From: Chelatococcus sp. YT9
GTDB lineage: Bacteria; Pseudomonadota; Alphaproteobacteria; Rhizobiales; Beijerinckiaceae
DNA: 64,000 nucleotides
Direction: 5' to 3'
Assembly: GCF_018398315.1 (NCBI RefSeq)
Contig: NZ_JAHBRW010000001.1
Coordinates: forward strand, 2,860,501 to 2,924,500
Under the pieces are notes generated by a model, which saw nothing but the letters and a program-made list of their open reading frames with translations, was not told where the DNA came from and did not search any database. A program made the translations under genes and the position numbers. Shown in pieces: positions 35,337 to 43,401 of this stretch (position 1 is its first letter; the number at the start of each line of letters is the position of its first letter).

Positions 35337-36571
35337 GTTGGGTGGCGGATCCGCCCAAAGGGGACGGGGCGCAAAGCCCCGCTCCGCATCTCGCGGCGGG
35401 CAGCTTGCCGCGACCGGATATTGGCCTGACATGTCTCGAGGCCGGGGAGATCGGTGCTCTCGATCCCGCCGGCTGGGACGAGCTGTCACATCACGCGCTG
35501 GAGCCGAACCCGTTCTATGGGCGCGCCTATGTCCTTGCCGGGCTCCAGACGATCGATCGAAATCTCGGTCTCCGGATGGGCGTGATGACGGCGGCGGGGC
35601 AACTCGTGGGCCTGTTTCCCTTTCATCGACGCGGACCACGCGGGAGAGGCGTCGCCGTTGGCGCCGGTAATCTCTACCAGTTTTGCTGCACCCCGCTGGT
35701 TCACAGGAACCACGCTGAAGCCGTATTGGAGCGATGGGCGGTGGCCGTCGGCCGGGGCGAGCTTCCCTCCCTGTGGCGCTTCAACCATATCGGCTTGGAG
35801 GGACAGCTGATCACGCGATGGCGCCGCGTCCTGGGACAGCATGAACTCGTGCTGCGGCCGATCTACCAATACGAGAGACCGCGCTTGACGGCCATTGCAG
35901 GCAGCTTCCAGGCTCATTGCAGGCAGTTCGTTTCGAAGGCGCGCCTCAAAGATGTCCAGCGTACGACGCGGCGTCTCCAGGAATTGGGAAAGCTGCGTTT
36001 CGAAAGAGCGACCCAGGACGCGGATATCCGGCAGCGCGTCGAGGACTTCCTTGCCATCGAGAACGCGGGATGGAAGGGCCGGGCGGGCAGTTCTTTCCTA
36101 GCCCGGTCGCAGCACGCTCGCTTTGCTCGCCTCGCCTTCATGGCCGGGCGTGGGCGGATCACGACCGTGACGGACAGCCTGCTGCTCGATGACAAGCCGA
36201 TCGCGGTCAGCCTCAATCTCGTTGCCGGCGATACGATGTTCACGCCTAAAACCACCTACGACGAAGCCTACCGGCGTTACAGTCCCGGGCTCGTTTTGGA
36301 ATTTCGCGCTATGCAGGCGTTCTATGAGGAGAGTGCAGATGCCGCTGACAGCAGCGCAGTGGCCATCATGGATGCAGCCACGACCGTGGACGGCCATCTC
36401 GTGCAAGGGCTGTGGAATGCCACGAGAAAGATGGGGTCTGTGCTGATTGGCCCCGATCAGCCGCGCACCCATGCACAGGCTCTTTATGAGAGAGGCCATC
36501 ATCGCCTGCGGGAGATGGTGAAGACATGGGTGAAGGGGTATAAAGGGAGCTTGATCAGACTTCGGTCTTGA
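35333..36571 (+). CDS. Second GNAT/CelD-like acetyltransferase of the operon
   Basis: The 412-residue protein carries the GNAT_6/CelD-like domain: SLPRPDIGLTCLEAGEIGAL near residues 24-43, then RFNHIGLEG and the core LLLDDKPIAVSLNLVAGD near 282-299, followed by TPKTTYDEAYRRYSPGLVLE. It is a distant paralogue of the first gene of the operon. ATG 35333 overlaps the flippase stop by four bases and has AGGGGAG upstream. A role in adding acyl groups to an exported polysaccharide is inferred from the neighbours. Confidence 0.83.
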   Translation: MSWVADPPKGDGAQSPAPHLAAGSLPRPDIGLTCLEAGEIGALDPAGWDELSHHALEPNPFYGRAYVLAGLQTIDRNLGLRMGVMTAAGQLVGLFPFHRRGPRGRGVAVGAGNLYQFCCTPLVHRNHAEAVLERWAVAVGRGELPSLWRFNHIGLEGQLITRWRRVLGQHELVLRPIYQYERPRLTAIAGSFQAHCRQFVSKARLKDVQRTTRRLQELGKLRFERATQDADIRQRVEDFLAIENAGWKGRAGSSFLARSQHARFARLAFMAGRGRITTVTDSLLLDDKPIAVSLNLVAGDTMFTPKTTYDEAYRRYSPGLVLEFRAMQAFYEESADAADSSAVAIMDAATTVDGHLVQGLWNATRKMGSVLIGPDQPRTHAQALYERGHHRLREMVKTWVKGYKGSLIRLRS

Positions 36572-36635
36572 TCGGCTTCAACCTTCCAGGGTTACCGGCG
36601 ATTGTCTCGCTCTCACCGTGGATTCTTCGGTCGTT

Positions 36636-36663
36636 GCACCAACCCTCTGATGGGGGTTGGTGC
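36636..36663 (-). other. 10-bp inverted repeat overlapping the tRNA-Leu 3' end
   Basis: GCACCAACCC (36636-36645) is the exact reverse complement of GGGTTGGTGC (36654-36663), with an eight-base loop. On the minus strand the first arm begins with the last six bases of the tRNA, including its CCA. There is no U-tract after it. It may be a 3' processing signal rather than a terminator. Confidence 0.5.
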
Positions 36664-36743
36664 GGTCGAGAGGACTCGAACCTCCACTCCTTTTGGGAAC
36701 TACCACCTCAAGGTAGCGCGTCTACCAGTTCCGCCACGACCGC
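36658..36743 (-). tRNA. tRNA-Leu (anticodon GAG)
   Basis: Read on the minus strand, the sequence starts GCGGTCG and ends CGACCGC-A-CCA, giving a perfect seven-pair acceptor stem with encoded CCA. The anticodon arm is CTACC-TTGAGGT-GGTAG with anticodon GAG, which reads CUC and CUU. The long variable arm (GTTCCC...GGAG type) marks a class II tRNA, as expected for leucine. The T-arm GTTCGAGTC is normal. The length is 86 bases. A perfect CGCTTCGG/CCGAAGCG hairpin (36746-36771) lies just before its 5' end. Confidence 0.95.
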
Positions 36744-37120
36744 ATCGCTTCGGCGGTTGATGACCGAAGCGAGGGTGGATCTAACAGATCGATCGGGAGC
36801 CTACAAGAGCCTCAAGACGCTTTCGTGAAGAGTTCTTGCGCTTTCTTGGCGTCTGTCGCCTTGCTCCTTCGGGCAAAGCCTTGTCAGCCTTCGTTCCGCT
36901 GCGCTTCAGCTCGTCATCGGGGCTTGTGGAAAGCTTGATTGAAGACCAATTTGGCAAGAATGGAATCGTCCCAGACTGTGGGGCCATCGTCGGGTCTCCA
37001 GCGAGAACTTGTGCCGCGCCGCGATTCACGTGATCGGCCCGTCCGGGATAGCGAATGGGAATCGGGAAGCGGATCACTGCTTTGGCGGCGGTTCCTCAAC
37101 TTCAATCCGAATAGAATGGC
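36744..37120. other. 377-base spacer without a recognisable gene
   Basis: Apart from the hairpin at 36746-36771 just upstream of the tRNA, I see no gene or clear regulatory site. The longest open frame (about 100 codons, minus strand) has a random amino-acid composition and no ribosome-binding site. The region probably contains the promoters of the tRNA (minus) and lipB (plus). Confidence 0.5.
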
Positions 37121-37867
37121 ATGGCAACTTCAGGCATGACGACGTCAGGACAAACCCGCGATAGCCTGGCGGATACGATGATGCGATCGACGGCGGGAGC
37201 GCCTGTCGCGTGGATTGTCACTGAGGGATTGGTTGACTACGAGGTGGCAATGGCCGCGATGGAGGCGCGTGTCGCGGCGATCGCTGAAGGCCGTGCCGCC
37301 GAGTGTGTCTGGCTTATCGAGCATCCGCCGCTCTACACGGCGGGAACATCCGCCAATGACGCCGATCTCGTGGATGCTACCCGTTTCCCCGTGCATCATA
37401 CCGGCCGCGGTGGCCAGTATACTTATCACGGTCCGGGCCAACGGGTGGCCTATGTCATGCTGGACCTGAAACAGCGTGCCCAGGATCTGCGGTTGTTCGT
37501 CTCGGCGCTGGAGCAGTGGCTGATCGCGACGCTCGACGGCTTCAATATCCGCGGCGAGCGTCGCGAGGACCGGGTCGGTGTCTGGGTGCGGCGCCCGGAC
37601 AAGGGCGCGCTCACCGAGGACAAAATCGCCGCCATCGGCATACGCGTGCGCCGCTGGGTGACCTTTCACGGCATCAGCCTCAATGTCGAACCGGACCTTG
37701 GGCATTTCTCGGGCATCGTTCCCTGCGGCGTGACCCAACACGGGGTCACAAGCCTGGTCGATCTCGGCATTCCGATTACGATGCCAGAGGTGGACGATGT
37801 GTTGCGGCGTGCCTTCGAGGAGCAGTTCGGTCCCACGATCCTCGGGGACTCGCGCAGCCTCCTCTAA
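37121..37867 (+). CDS. lipB: Lipoyl(octanoyl) transferase
   Basis: The 248-residue LipB moves the octanoyl group from octanoyl-ACP to the lipoyl domains of 2-oxoacid dehydrogenases and GcvH through a thioester on cysteine. The active-site Cys202 is in [10 protein letters not shown] and the supporting Lys168 in [30 protein letters not shown] near residues 92-107 is the family signature. The N-terminus is about 25 residues longer than usual, so ATG 37178 or 37181 could be the real start. No other lipoate gene is next to it. Confidence 0.95.
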   Translation: MATSGMTTSGQTRDSLADTMMRSTAGAPVAWIVTEGLVDYEVAMAAMEARVAAIAEGRAAECVWLIEHPPLYTAGTSANDADLVDATRFPVHHTGRGGQYTYHGPGQRVAYVMLDLKQRAQDLRLFVSALEQWLIATLDGFNIRGERREDRVGVWVRRPDKGALTEDKIAAIGIRVRRWVTFHGISLNVEPDLGHFSGIVPCGVTQHGVTSLVDLGIPITMPEVDDVLRRAFEEQFGPTILGDSRSLL

Positions 37868-38104
37868 GGTGCGCTGGAGCTGCGGCGGCCCATCGACCAT
37901 CTGTCGTCAGCGCTATGCCCTCGCCGACGCGAAGGCCGGAACGAGGCGATGCTCCGACAGGCCCGCAGCGAGCAACTGAGCCTGCGACGTTGCGGTGCCC
38001 TTCAAAAATCGCGCCCATCAGCATGACCGGTCTTGCGTCTCTCCTGCCGACCATCCGATAAATGCGGCTCATACCGCGTTGACAAGGCGATCGGGAGAAA
38101 ATGC

Positions 38105-38857
38105 ATGGCAAGGGGTAAGGTAGCGCTGGTGACCGGGGCAGGTTCCGGTGTGGGACGCGCGGTAACGCTCGCTTTTGCCCGTGATGGCTACACGGTCGTG
38201 CTGGCCGGACGGCGCGTCGACGCGCTCAACGAGACCATCAGCCTTTCGGCCCAGCCTGACCAGCTCCTGGCCGTGCCCACGGACGTCAGCGACGCGGTTT
38301 CGGTGAACGCTTTGTTTGAGATCGTGAGGGAGCGTTTCGGTCGTCTCGACGTGCTGTTCAACAATGCTGGCGTCAATGCTCCGGGCATTCCGCTGGAGGA
38401 CCTCACGGTCGAGCAGTGGCAGAATGTCGTCGATGTCAATCTCACCGGCCCGTTCCTCTGCACCCAGGCGGCCTTCCGCATCATGAAGGATCAGGATCCG
38501 CGCGGCGGACGGATCATCAACAACGGCTCCGTCTCGGCCACGGCCCCACGCCCCAACTCGGCTCCCTATACGGCCACGAAGCACGCGATCACTGGACTGA
38601 CGAAGTCCACCTCTCTCGACGGGCGCAAGTATGACATCGCCTGTGGCCAGATCGACATCGGCAATGCGGCCACCGAAATGGCGATGCGGATGACCAAGGG
38701 CGTGCCGCAAGCCGACGGCTCGGTCCGCGTTGAGCCTGTGATGGACGTTGCTCATGTGGGCGAGGCCGTGCTTGGCATGGCAAACTTGCCGCTCGACGTG
38801 AACGTGCAGTTTATCACCGTGATGGCGACCAAGATGCCGCTCGTGGGGCGCGGCTAG
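38105..38857 (+). CDS. Short-chain dehydrogenase/reductase
   Basis: The 250-residue SDR has the cofactor motif TGAGSGVG at residues 10-17, the NNAG motif near residue 88 and the catalytic Tyr155-x3-Lys159 in SAPYTATKH with a serine 12-16 residues before. It is a classical SDR; Arg37-Arg38 after the second strand (LAGRR) suggests NADP(H). The substrate is not evident. I chose ATG 38105 because GGGAG lies upstream and the N-terminus then matches the family. Confidence 0.92.
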   Translation: MARGKVALVTGAGSGVGRAVTLAFARDGYTVVLAGRRVDALNETISLSAQPDQLLAVPTDVSDAVSVNALFEIVRERFGRLDVLFNNAGVNAPGIPLEDLTVEQWQNVVDVNLTGPFLCTQAAFRIMKDQDPRGGRIINNGSVSATAPRPNSAPYTATKHAITGLTKSTSLDGRKYDIACGQIDIGNAATEMAMRMTKGVPQADGSVRVEPVMDVAHVGEAVLGMANLPLDVNVQFITVMATKMPLVGRG

Positions 38858-39064
38858 CCGGGGAAAGGGGGGCGGGATCCCCAAGCACCGCACGCTGTTT
38901 CGCCATGTCAGCCGCGCCTAGAAATAGATGAGCAAACTCACCGACTTGGCGGAGATCAGATTTTTCCAATCCTGATCGGATTTGCGCTAGACAACTATCC
39001 GGACATTTCGCATGTCCAATTGCCGGGCCGAGCACCGGTTAGACTTTTTATCGAGGAGAATTCA

Positions 39065-39412
39065 ATGTCGATTGAGCGTTTTGGTGTCGGCCCGCGAATG
39101 AGCGAAGCGGTTGCCTATGGAAATCTCATTTTCCTGGCGGGCGAGGTCGCGGAAGACCGCACGCAGGACGCGGCTGGCCAGACCCAGCAGATTCTGGCGG
39201 CGATCGATGAGACCTTGGCGAAGGCCGGGTCCGACAAGACCAAGATCCTGAAGGCCAATATCTGGTTGTCGGACATCCGGTATTTCGCCGACATGAACAA
39301 GGTATGGGACGCGTGGGTGCCGCAGGGCCACACGCCTGCCCGCGCCACTGTCGAGGCCAAGCTCGCCGCTCCGGACGTGCTCGTCGAGATCATGGTCGTT
39401 GCTGCTCGTTGA
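39065..39412 (+). CDS. RidA-family protein (first paralogue)
   Basis: The 115-residue protein fits the RidA/YjgF/UK114 family: AVAYGNLIFLAGEVAEDRTQ near residues 15-34, a helical middle and the C-terminal PARATVEAKLAAPDVLVEI near 91-109. The arginine that binds the carboxylate in RidA enzymes is present in that last motif (Arg93). RidA hydrolyses reactive enamines; subfamilies differ, so exact activity is unknown. GAGGAGA lies seven bases before the ATG. Confidence 0.92.
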   Translation: MSIERFGVGPRMSEAVAYGNLIFLAGEVAEDRTQDAAGQTQQILAAIDETLAKAGSDKTKILKANIWLSDIRYFADMNKVWDAWVPQGHTPARATVEAKLAAPDVLVEIMVVAAR

Positions 39413-39605
39413 GCACGTCATGTTGATTTGGTGGGGGTGAACGGGGATCAGGGTTGAACCGGGAGCCCGTGACGCCGTCCGCTCGAGAAAAACCGCACCG
39501 GAGCCGCGGCCAAAGGTCGTTCTGATAAGGCCCTTGTGGTCTTCCAGTCGGGCCCGGCGCCGGCTCCGGAATGCGCTGACTTCACCTGTTGTCGAAGGCT
39601 GTTCC

Positions 39606-40481
39606 ATGGCGCAATCAAGCCAGCCCGAAGGTCTTGATGCAGTCCGCCGCGATTTTGCGGAGCGCGTCGCGGAGCGCACGCGTCCACGTGATCCAAGGGT
39701 CATCGCGGCTTTTGCCGAGGTCCCGAGAGAACGTTTTCTCGGGCCGGGCCCCTGGCTCATTCGCTCGGCGGACGGCTACATGCGCACCCCGGATGCGAAC
39801 CCCGTCCACATCTACCGCGATGTCCTGGTGGCGCTCGAGCCCCTGCAGCGGATCAACAACGGACAGCCGTCCCTGCATGCCGCAGCCATCGCCAACCTCC
39901 GCCTGAAGCCTGGGGATACCGTGCTTCATGTGGGTGCGGGTACCGGATATTATACGGCGATCCTGGCCGAGGTCGTTGGGCCGGAGGGGCAGGTTCACGG
40001 TTATGAGATCGAGCCCCGACTGGCCGCCCTCGCAAAGACCAATCTCGCCGAACGCGCGAATGTCGCTCTCCATGATGAGGTGGATCCGCCCGCCTTGCCG
40101 CAGGCCGACGCGATCTATGTCAGCGCCGGCGCCGGCGGTCCGCAGCTGCCCTGGCTTAATGCGCTCAATCCCACAGGGCGCCTGATCTTTCCGCTAACGG
40201 GCGATGATGGGAGCGGGGTGATGCTCATCGTCAGGGCGACTGAGAATCCGCAGGTTTTCGAGGCGCGTTGCCTTGGGCCGGTGCAGTTCATCCCCTTGGT
40301 CGGCGGGCATGATGATATCGCGAGCCCCCACATTGCCGCCGCATGGACCGATGGGCGTCTCGCCCGAGTGCGCACGCTGTTCTCCGGCAAACCGGTCGAA
40401 CCGGCCTCCTGCCTCCTGGAAGGCGATGGATGGTGGCTGTCGAGCCAATCGATCACATCAAAGACGCCATCGTCCGAATAG
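39606..40481 (+). CDS. Protein-L-isoaspartate O-methyltransferase-like protein
   Basis: The 291-residue protein resembles Pcm. It has a SAM-binding motif VLHVGAGTGYYTAILAEVVG near residues 105-124, GYEIEPRLAALA near 131-142 and the post-motif ADAIYVSAGAGGPQLPWLNAL near 169-189. An N-terminal segment VPRERFLGPGPW is also Pcm-like. Pcm repairs isoaspartyl residues; however, several Pcm-like proteins in alphaproteobacteria have other substrates. The ATG at 39606 was chosen because the family begins there. Confidence 0.87.
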   Translation: MAQSSQPEGLDAVRRDFAERVAERTRPRDPRVIAAFAEVPRERFLGPGPWLIRSADGYMRTPDANPVHIYRDVLVALEPLQRINNGQPSLHAAAIANLRLKPGDTVLHVGAGTGYYTAILAEVVGPEGQVHGYEIEPRLAALAKTNLAERANVALHDEVDPPALPQADAIYVSAGAGGPQLPWLNALNPTGRLIFPLTGDDGSGVMLIVRATENPQVFEARCLGPVQFIPLVGGHDDIASPHIAAAWTDGRLARVRTLFSGKPVEPASCLLEGDGWWLSSQSITSKTPSSE

Positions 40482-40559
40482 GGCGATCTCATCGGGCTTA
40501 TCCACCGGCGCCGGCGCCGAGCAGGTTGTCTGATGGCGCGCGTTCATGACAATGGAAAC

Positions 40560-40997
40560 ATGGCACTCAATCTGATCAAGCTCTGTGTCGGCGTGGAAAC
40601 GATCCAGGAACTCGAAGAGTGGATCGCCAGGCGTCTCGCGGAGAAGGAGCGTCTCGGCCAGCCCGTCGAGCAACTGCATGTGACGCGCATGGCACCGAAG
40701 CGTGTTGATGAGCTGCTGGATGGCGGATCGCTCTACTGGGTGATCAAGGGACAGATTTCCTGCCGGCAGAAGCTCACGGATCTGCGGGTGTTCACCGACA
40801 AGGAGGGCATCGGCCGTTGCGCGCTGGTGCTCGAGCCCACAGTCGTTCGCGTCAGGCCGAGGCCGATGCGTCCCTTCCAAGGCTGGCGCTATCTCGCGGC
40901 AAAGGATTCTCCCGATGATCTTGCCGGTGGCGCGGACTCGATCGATGACATGCCTGAACCGATGCGACGCGAGCTTGCCTCACTGGGGCTTCTCTGA
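40560..40997 (+). CDS. DUF1489-family protein
   Basis: The 145-residue cytosolic protein starts MALNLIKLCVGVETIQELEE and contains HVTRMAPKRVDELLDGGSLY near residues 41-60 and the DUF1489 core WVIKGQISCRQKLTDLR. Its role is unknown; the family is common in alphaproteobacteria. The ATG at 40560 is the family start; an upstream in-frame start at 40533 is less likely. Confidence 0.87.
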   Translation: MALNLIKLCVGVETIQELEEWIARRLAEKERLGQPVEQLHVTRMAPKRVDELLDGGSLYWVIKGQISCRQKLTDLRVFTDKEGIGRCALVLEPTVVRVRPRPMRPFQGWRYLAAKDSPDDLAGGADSIDDMPEPMRRELASLGLL

Positions 40998-41239
40998 ACG
41001 TTCTGCACTCCGGAGAGGAGGGGGGCTTGAGCGCAGCGCTCGTCGATGCAGTTTTTCCTGCAAGCTCAGCTGCGACGCTGCAGTGTCCCAGGCAGCGCGG
41101 CATGTCCCGAGAAGGCGGATGCGCCGACGCGATCCTATCTAAACCCCTCTTTGGTTGGACGCCGAATTCCGTCGGCAACCGCGTACACTTTTCAGCGCGA
41201 TGCTTTAAACTCGCCGTGTGCTGCTTCGGAGTTCGCGTC

Positions 41240-41563
41240 ATGGTCTCCCGCCTTGTGGTCATCGCCTTGACCTGTTGCCTGACAGGCTTGCCGGCAATGG
41301 CAGCTCCCTGTATCGGGCCGGAAGCCTTGCCTGGCGTGTCCGCCGCGCCGCGTTCCGTCGGCGATGCGTCAAAGTCGAAAAGTGCGGCAGCTCGCGCCGA
41401 CGCGCGGAAGACGCGCCCGTCGCGCAATTGTGACGCCGGCCTCGCTGGTGGAGCGCCGCAGGCCTCGGGCGTAGTCACACGCAAAGGCAATGCCCTCACG
41501 TTCGGCGACACGGAGATCCGTATCAACGGGCGGGTCAGGGTGGAAGGTGCCTATGGGCGCTGA
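41240..41563 (+). CDS. Small secreted protein of unknown function
   Basis: The 107-residue product has a clear signal peptide (residues 1-21, cut after AMA) and then a low-complexity stretch (SVGDASKSKSAAARADARKT). Its end GVVTRKGNALTFGDTEIRI and RVRVEGAYGR looks like a short conserved beta-rich tail. A frame opens upstream to 41027 without similarity to anything. I do not recognise the family. The gene precedes the VWA/J-domain pair, and a 166-base spacer separates them. Confidence 0.6.
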   Translation: MVSRLVVIALTCCLTGLPAMAAPCIGPEALPGVSAAPRSVGDASKSKSAAARADARKTRPSRNCDAGLAGGAPQASGVVTRKGNALTFGDTEIRINGRVRVEGAYGR

Positions 41564-41729
41564 CCCAGGCCCGAGTCGATCATCACCTTCCGTGATGCTT
41601 CTCTCGCCTTATCCACGATGGCGGGGGTGTTGCGCTTCGGCGTCGAATCCCGCCATCCGCATGCAATTGGCAGGCGACCTTCCGATATAGGAGGGAGAAG
41701 AGCTGCGGCGCGAAGCATGGGAGGCGAGC

Positions 41730-42446
41730 ATTTCTGACAAAACGGCAACGGGCGGCAGCAAGCCGCCGGTCGCAAGCAAGGCAGCGGACGTTGACCTGTT
41801 TCTGTCGCAGGCGAGAGCTCTCACGGATAGCGCGCATGGGGGGCGGCTTATCTTTGCGCTGGATGCGACACTGAGCCGCCAGCCGACATGGGACATGGCC
41901 TGTCGGTTGCAGGCGCAGATGTTCGACGTCACGGCGGCCCAAAGTGGTCTTAACATCCAGCTGGTCTATTTCCGCGGCCTCGATGAATGCCGGGCCTCGC
42001 GATGGCTTGCAAGCGCTGCCGCGCTGAAGGGCTTGATGGAACGGATCGATTGTCGCGGTGGACAGACGCAGATCGGGCGCGTGCTCGATCACGCCGCCTC
42101 TCAGGCCGCCAAAGCACGGGTCGGCGCCCTTGTCTTTGTTGGTGACGCCATGGAGGAAAACATCGACACGCTATGTGCATCCGCCGGCAAACTTGGATTG
42201 CTCGGGGTGAAGGCGTTTGTGTTCCAGGAGGGGCATGACCCCGTCGCGGGTCAAGCCTTCGCCGAGATCGCGAGATTGACGGGCGGCGTGCATGAAAGTT
42301 TTGACCTGCGCGCGCCACAGTCGCTAGCTGGGTTGCTGCGCGCGGCCGCCGCTTATGCCAGCGACGGTGTCGCAGGCTTGACGCGCCTGGCGAGCGGAGA
42401 GCCGGAAGCGCGGCGGCTGCTTGCGTCACTCGGGGGAGCGCGATGA
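41730..42446 (+). CDS. VWA-like domain protein with non-standard (ATT) start
   Basis: This frame is open from 41691 to 42446. The conserved part begins well before the first ATG (41895): it includes RLIFALDATLSRQPTWDMAC with the MIDAS-type DxTxS pattern. No ATG, GTG or TTG exists between the stop at 41688-41690 and that motif. The best start is ATT at 41730, five bases after GGGAGG, giving 238 residues; CTG 41703 is the other option. The product has the von Willebrand A fold pattern (VGALVFVGDAMEE, GLLGVKAFVFQEGHD). Its stop overlaps the start of the J-domain gene by four bases. Confidence 0.78.
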   Translation: MSDKTATGGSKPPVASKAADVDLFLSQARALTDSAHGGRLIFALDATLSRQPTWDMACRLQAQMFDVTAAQSGLNIQLVYFRGLDECRASRWLASAAALKGLMERIDCRGGQTQIGRVLDHAASQAAKARVGALVFVGDAMEENIDTLCASAGKLGLLGVKAFVFQEGHDPVAGQAFAEIARLTGGVHESFDLRAPQSLAGLLRAAAAYASDGVAGLTRLASGEPEARRLLASLGGAR

Positions 42447-43174
42447 TTTTTCTGGCCGCGGGCTGTCTTACGCTTCTGTTTTTCTGGTGGCTTGGGCGGA
42501 ACTACGCCAAGGCTGATCCCAAGAAGCTCGCCAACCTGCTTCGGCGGGGCGGGGGTGTCGCTGCTCTGGGCGTTGCGGCGCTCCTCCTGTTGCGTGGCCG
42601 TTTCGACATGGCCATTCCGCTGGCGGGGCTCGGCTGGTGGATGGTGAATGGCGGGGCGTTCTATCTTCCCGGCAATCTCGGTGCCTACTGGCCCGGCGGG
42701 CAACGCGGCGCCAAGCCACAGCCTGGGAGACGCTCCTCTGTCCGATCGGTCACCGTCGCCATGGAGCTCGACCACGATACAGGGGATCTCACCGGCCACG
42801 TGCTGGGGGGGCCTTACGCCGGCCGTGATCTCGGGAGTTTTACGAAAGAGGAACTCGTTGCCCTGCGCGATGCGGCGCTGAGTGCCGATCCTGAAGGCGC
42901 CCGGCTTCTAGAGGCTTATCTGGATCGCCGATTTCCCAGCTGGCGTGAATACGCTCAGGCGGACCTTCACGCGCGGAGCGGCGGCGGAGATCGCTCGATG
43001 ACGCAGGAAGAGGCGCTTCAGATATTGGGTCTTGCTGCCGGCGCGAGTGAGAACGAGATCCGTGGCGCGCATCGGGCTCTGATGAAGAAACTGCATCCCG
43101 ACCAAGGGGGCTCGACGTATCTCGCGTCCCGGGTGAACCAAGCCAAGGATGTCCTGCTGAACCGTCATAACTAG
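42443..43174 (+). CDS. Membrane-anchored J-domain protein
   Basis: The 243-residue protein has two N-terminal membrane segments (about residues 2-18 and 38-70), a middle part with VAMELDHDTGDLTGHVLGGP near 105-124 and a C-terminal J domain (about 186-243) with His218-Pro219-Asp220 in KKLHPDQGG. It resembles TIM14/DnaJC-type membrane J proteins that recruit Hsp70 (DnaK) to the membrane. It is translationally coupled to the preceding VWA-like gene. Function is otherwise unknown. Confidence 0.87.
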   Translation: MIFLAAGCLTLLFFWWLGRNYAKADPKKLANLLRRGGGVAALGVAALLLLRGRFDMAIPLAGLGWWMVNGGAFYLPGNLGAYWPGGQRGAKPQPGRRSSVRSVTVAMELDHDTGDLTGHVLGGPYAGRDLGSFTKEELVALRDAALSADPEGARLLEAYLDRRFPSWREYAQADLHARSGGGDRSMTQEEALQILGLAAGASENEIRGAHRALMKKLHPDQGGSTYLASRVNQAKDVLLNRHN

Positions 43175-43401
43175 CGCTCATTCATCAGCGGGGAGAGATA
43201 AGTACCATATTCGGGTGCGTTTCGCATCGACCTCTACCCAGGGGGGTGGGGCGACAGCGGGTTCGCCGTCACACGAAAATGGCGGCTTCGGCGGTGTCCC
43301 GGGGCAATCCATCACTGTCCCGGTCGTCCTGTTGAATGTCCGGATCGACGCCCTCGTGTGGCCAGGATGCCAACCGGGCTCAGGCGGGCTTCGCCCTCAG
43401 A

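Noticed and set aside
36781-37077. 98-codon minus-strand frame between tRNA-Leu and lipB
   Set aside because: The amino-acid composition looks random, there is no start signal, and no motif is recognisable.
41551-41775. Minus-strand frame whose end reads RDSTPKRNTPAIVDKAREAS and then RKVMIDSGLG
   Set aside because: The last 35 codons look protein-like and fit the spacer before the VWA gene, but no usable start codon or ribosome-binding site exists. I left it out, though a very small gene or a remnant is possible.
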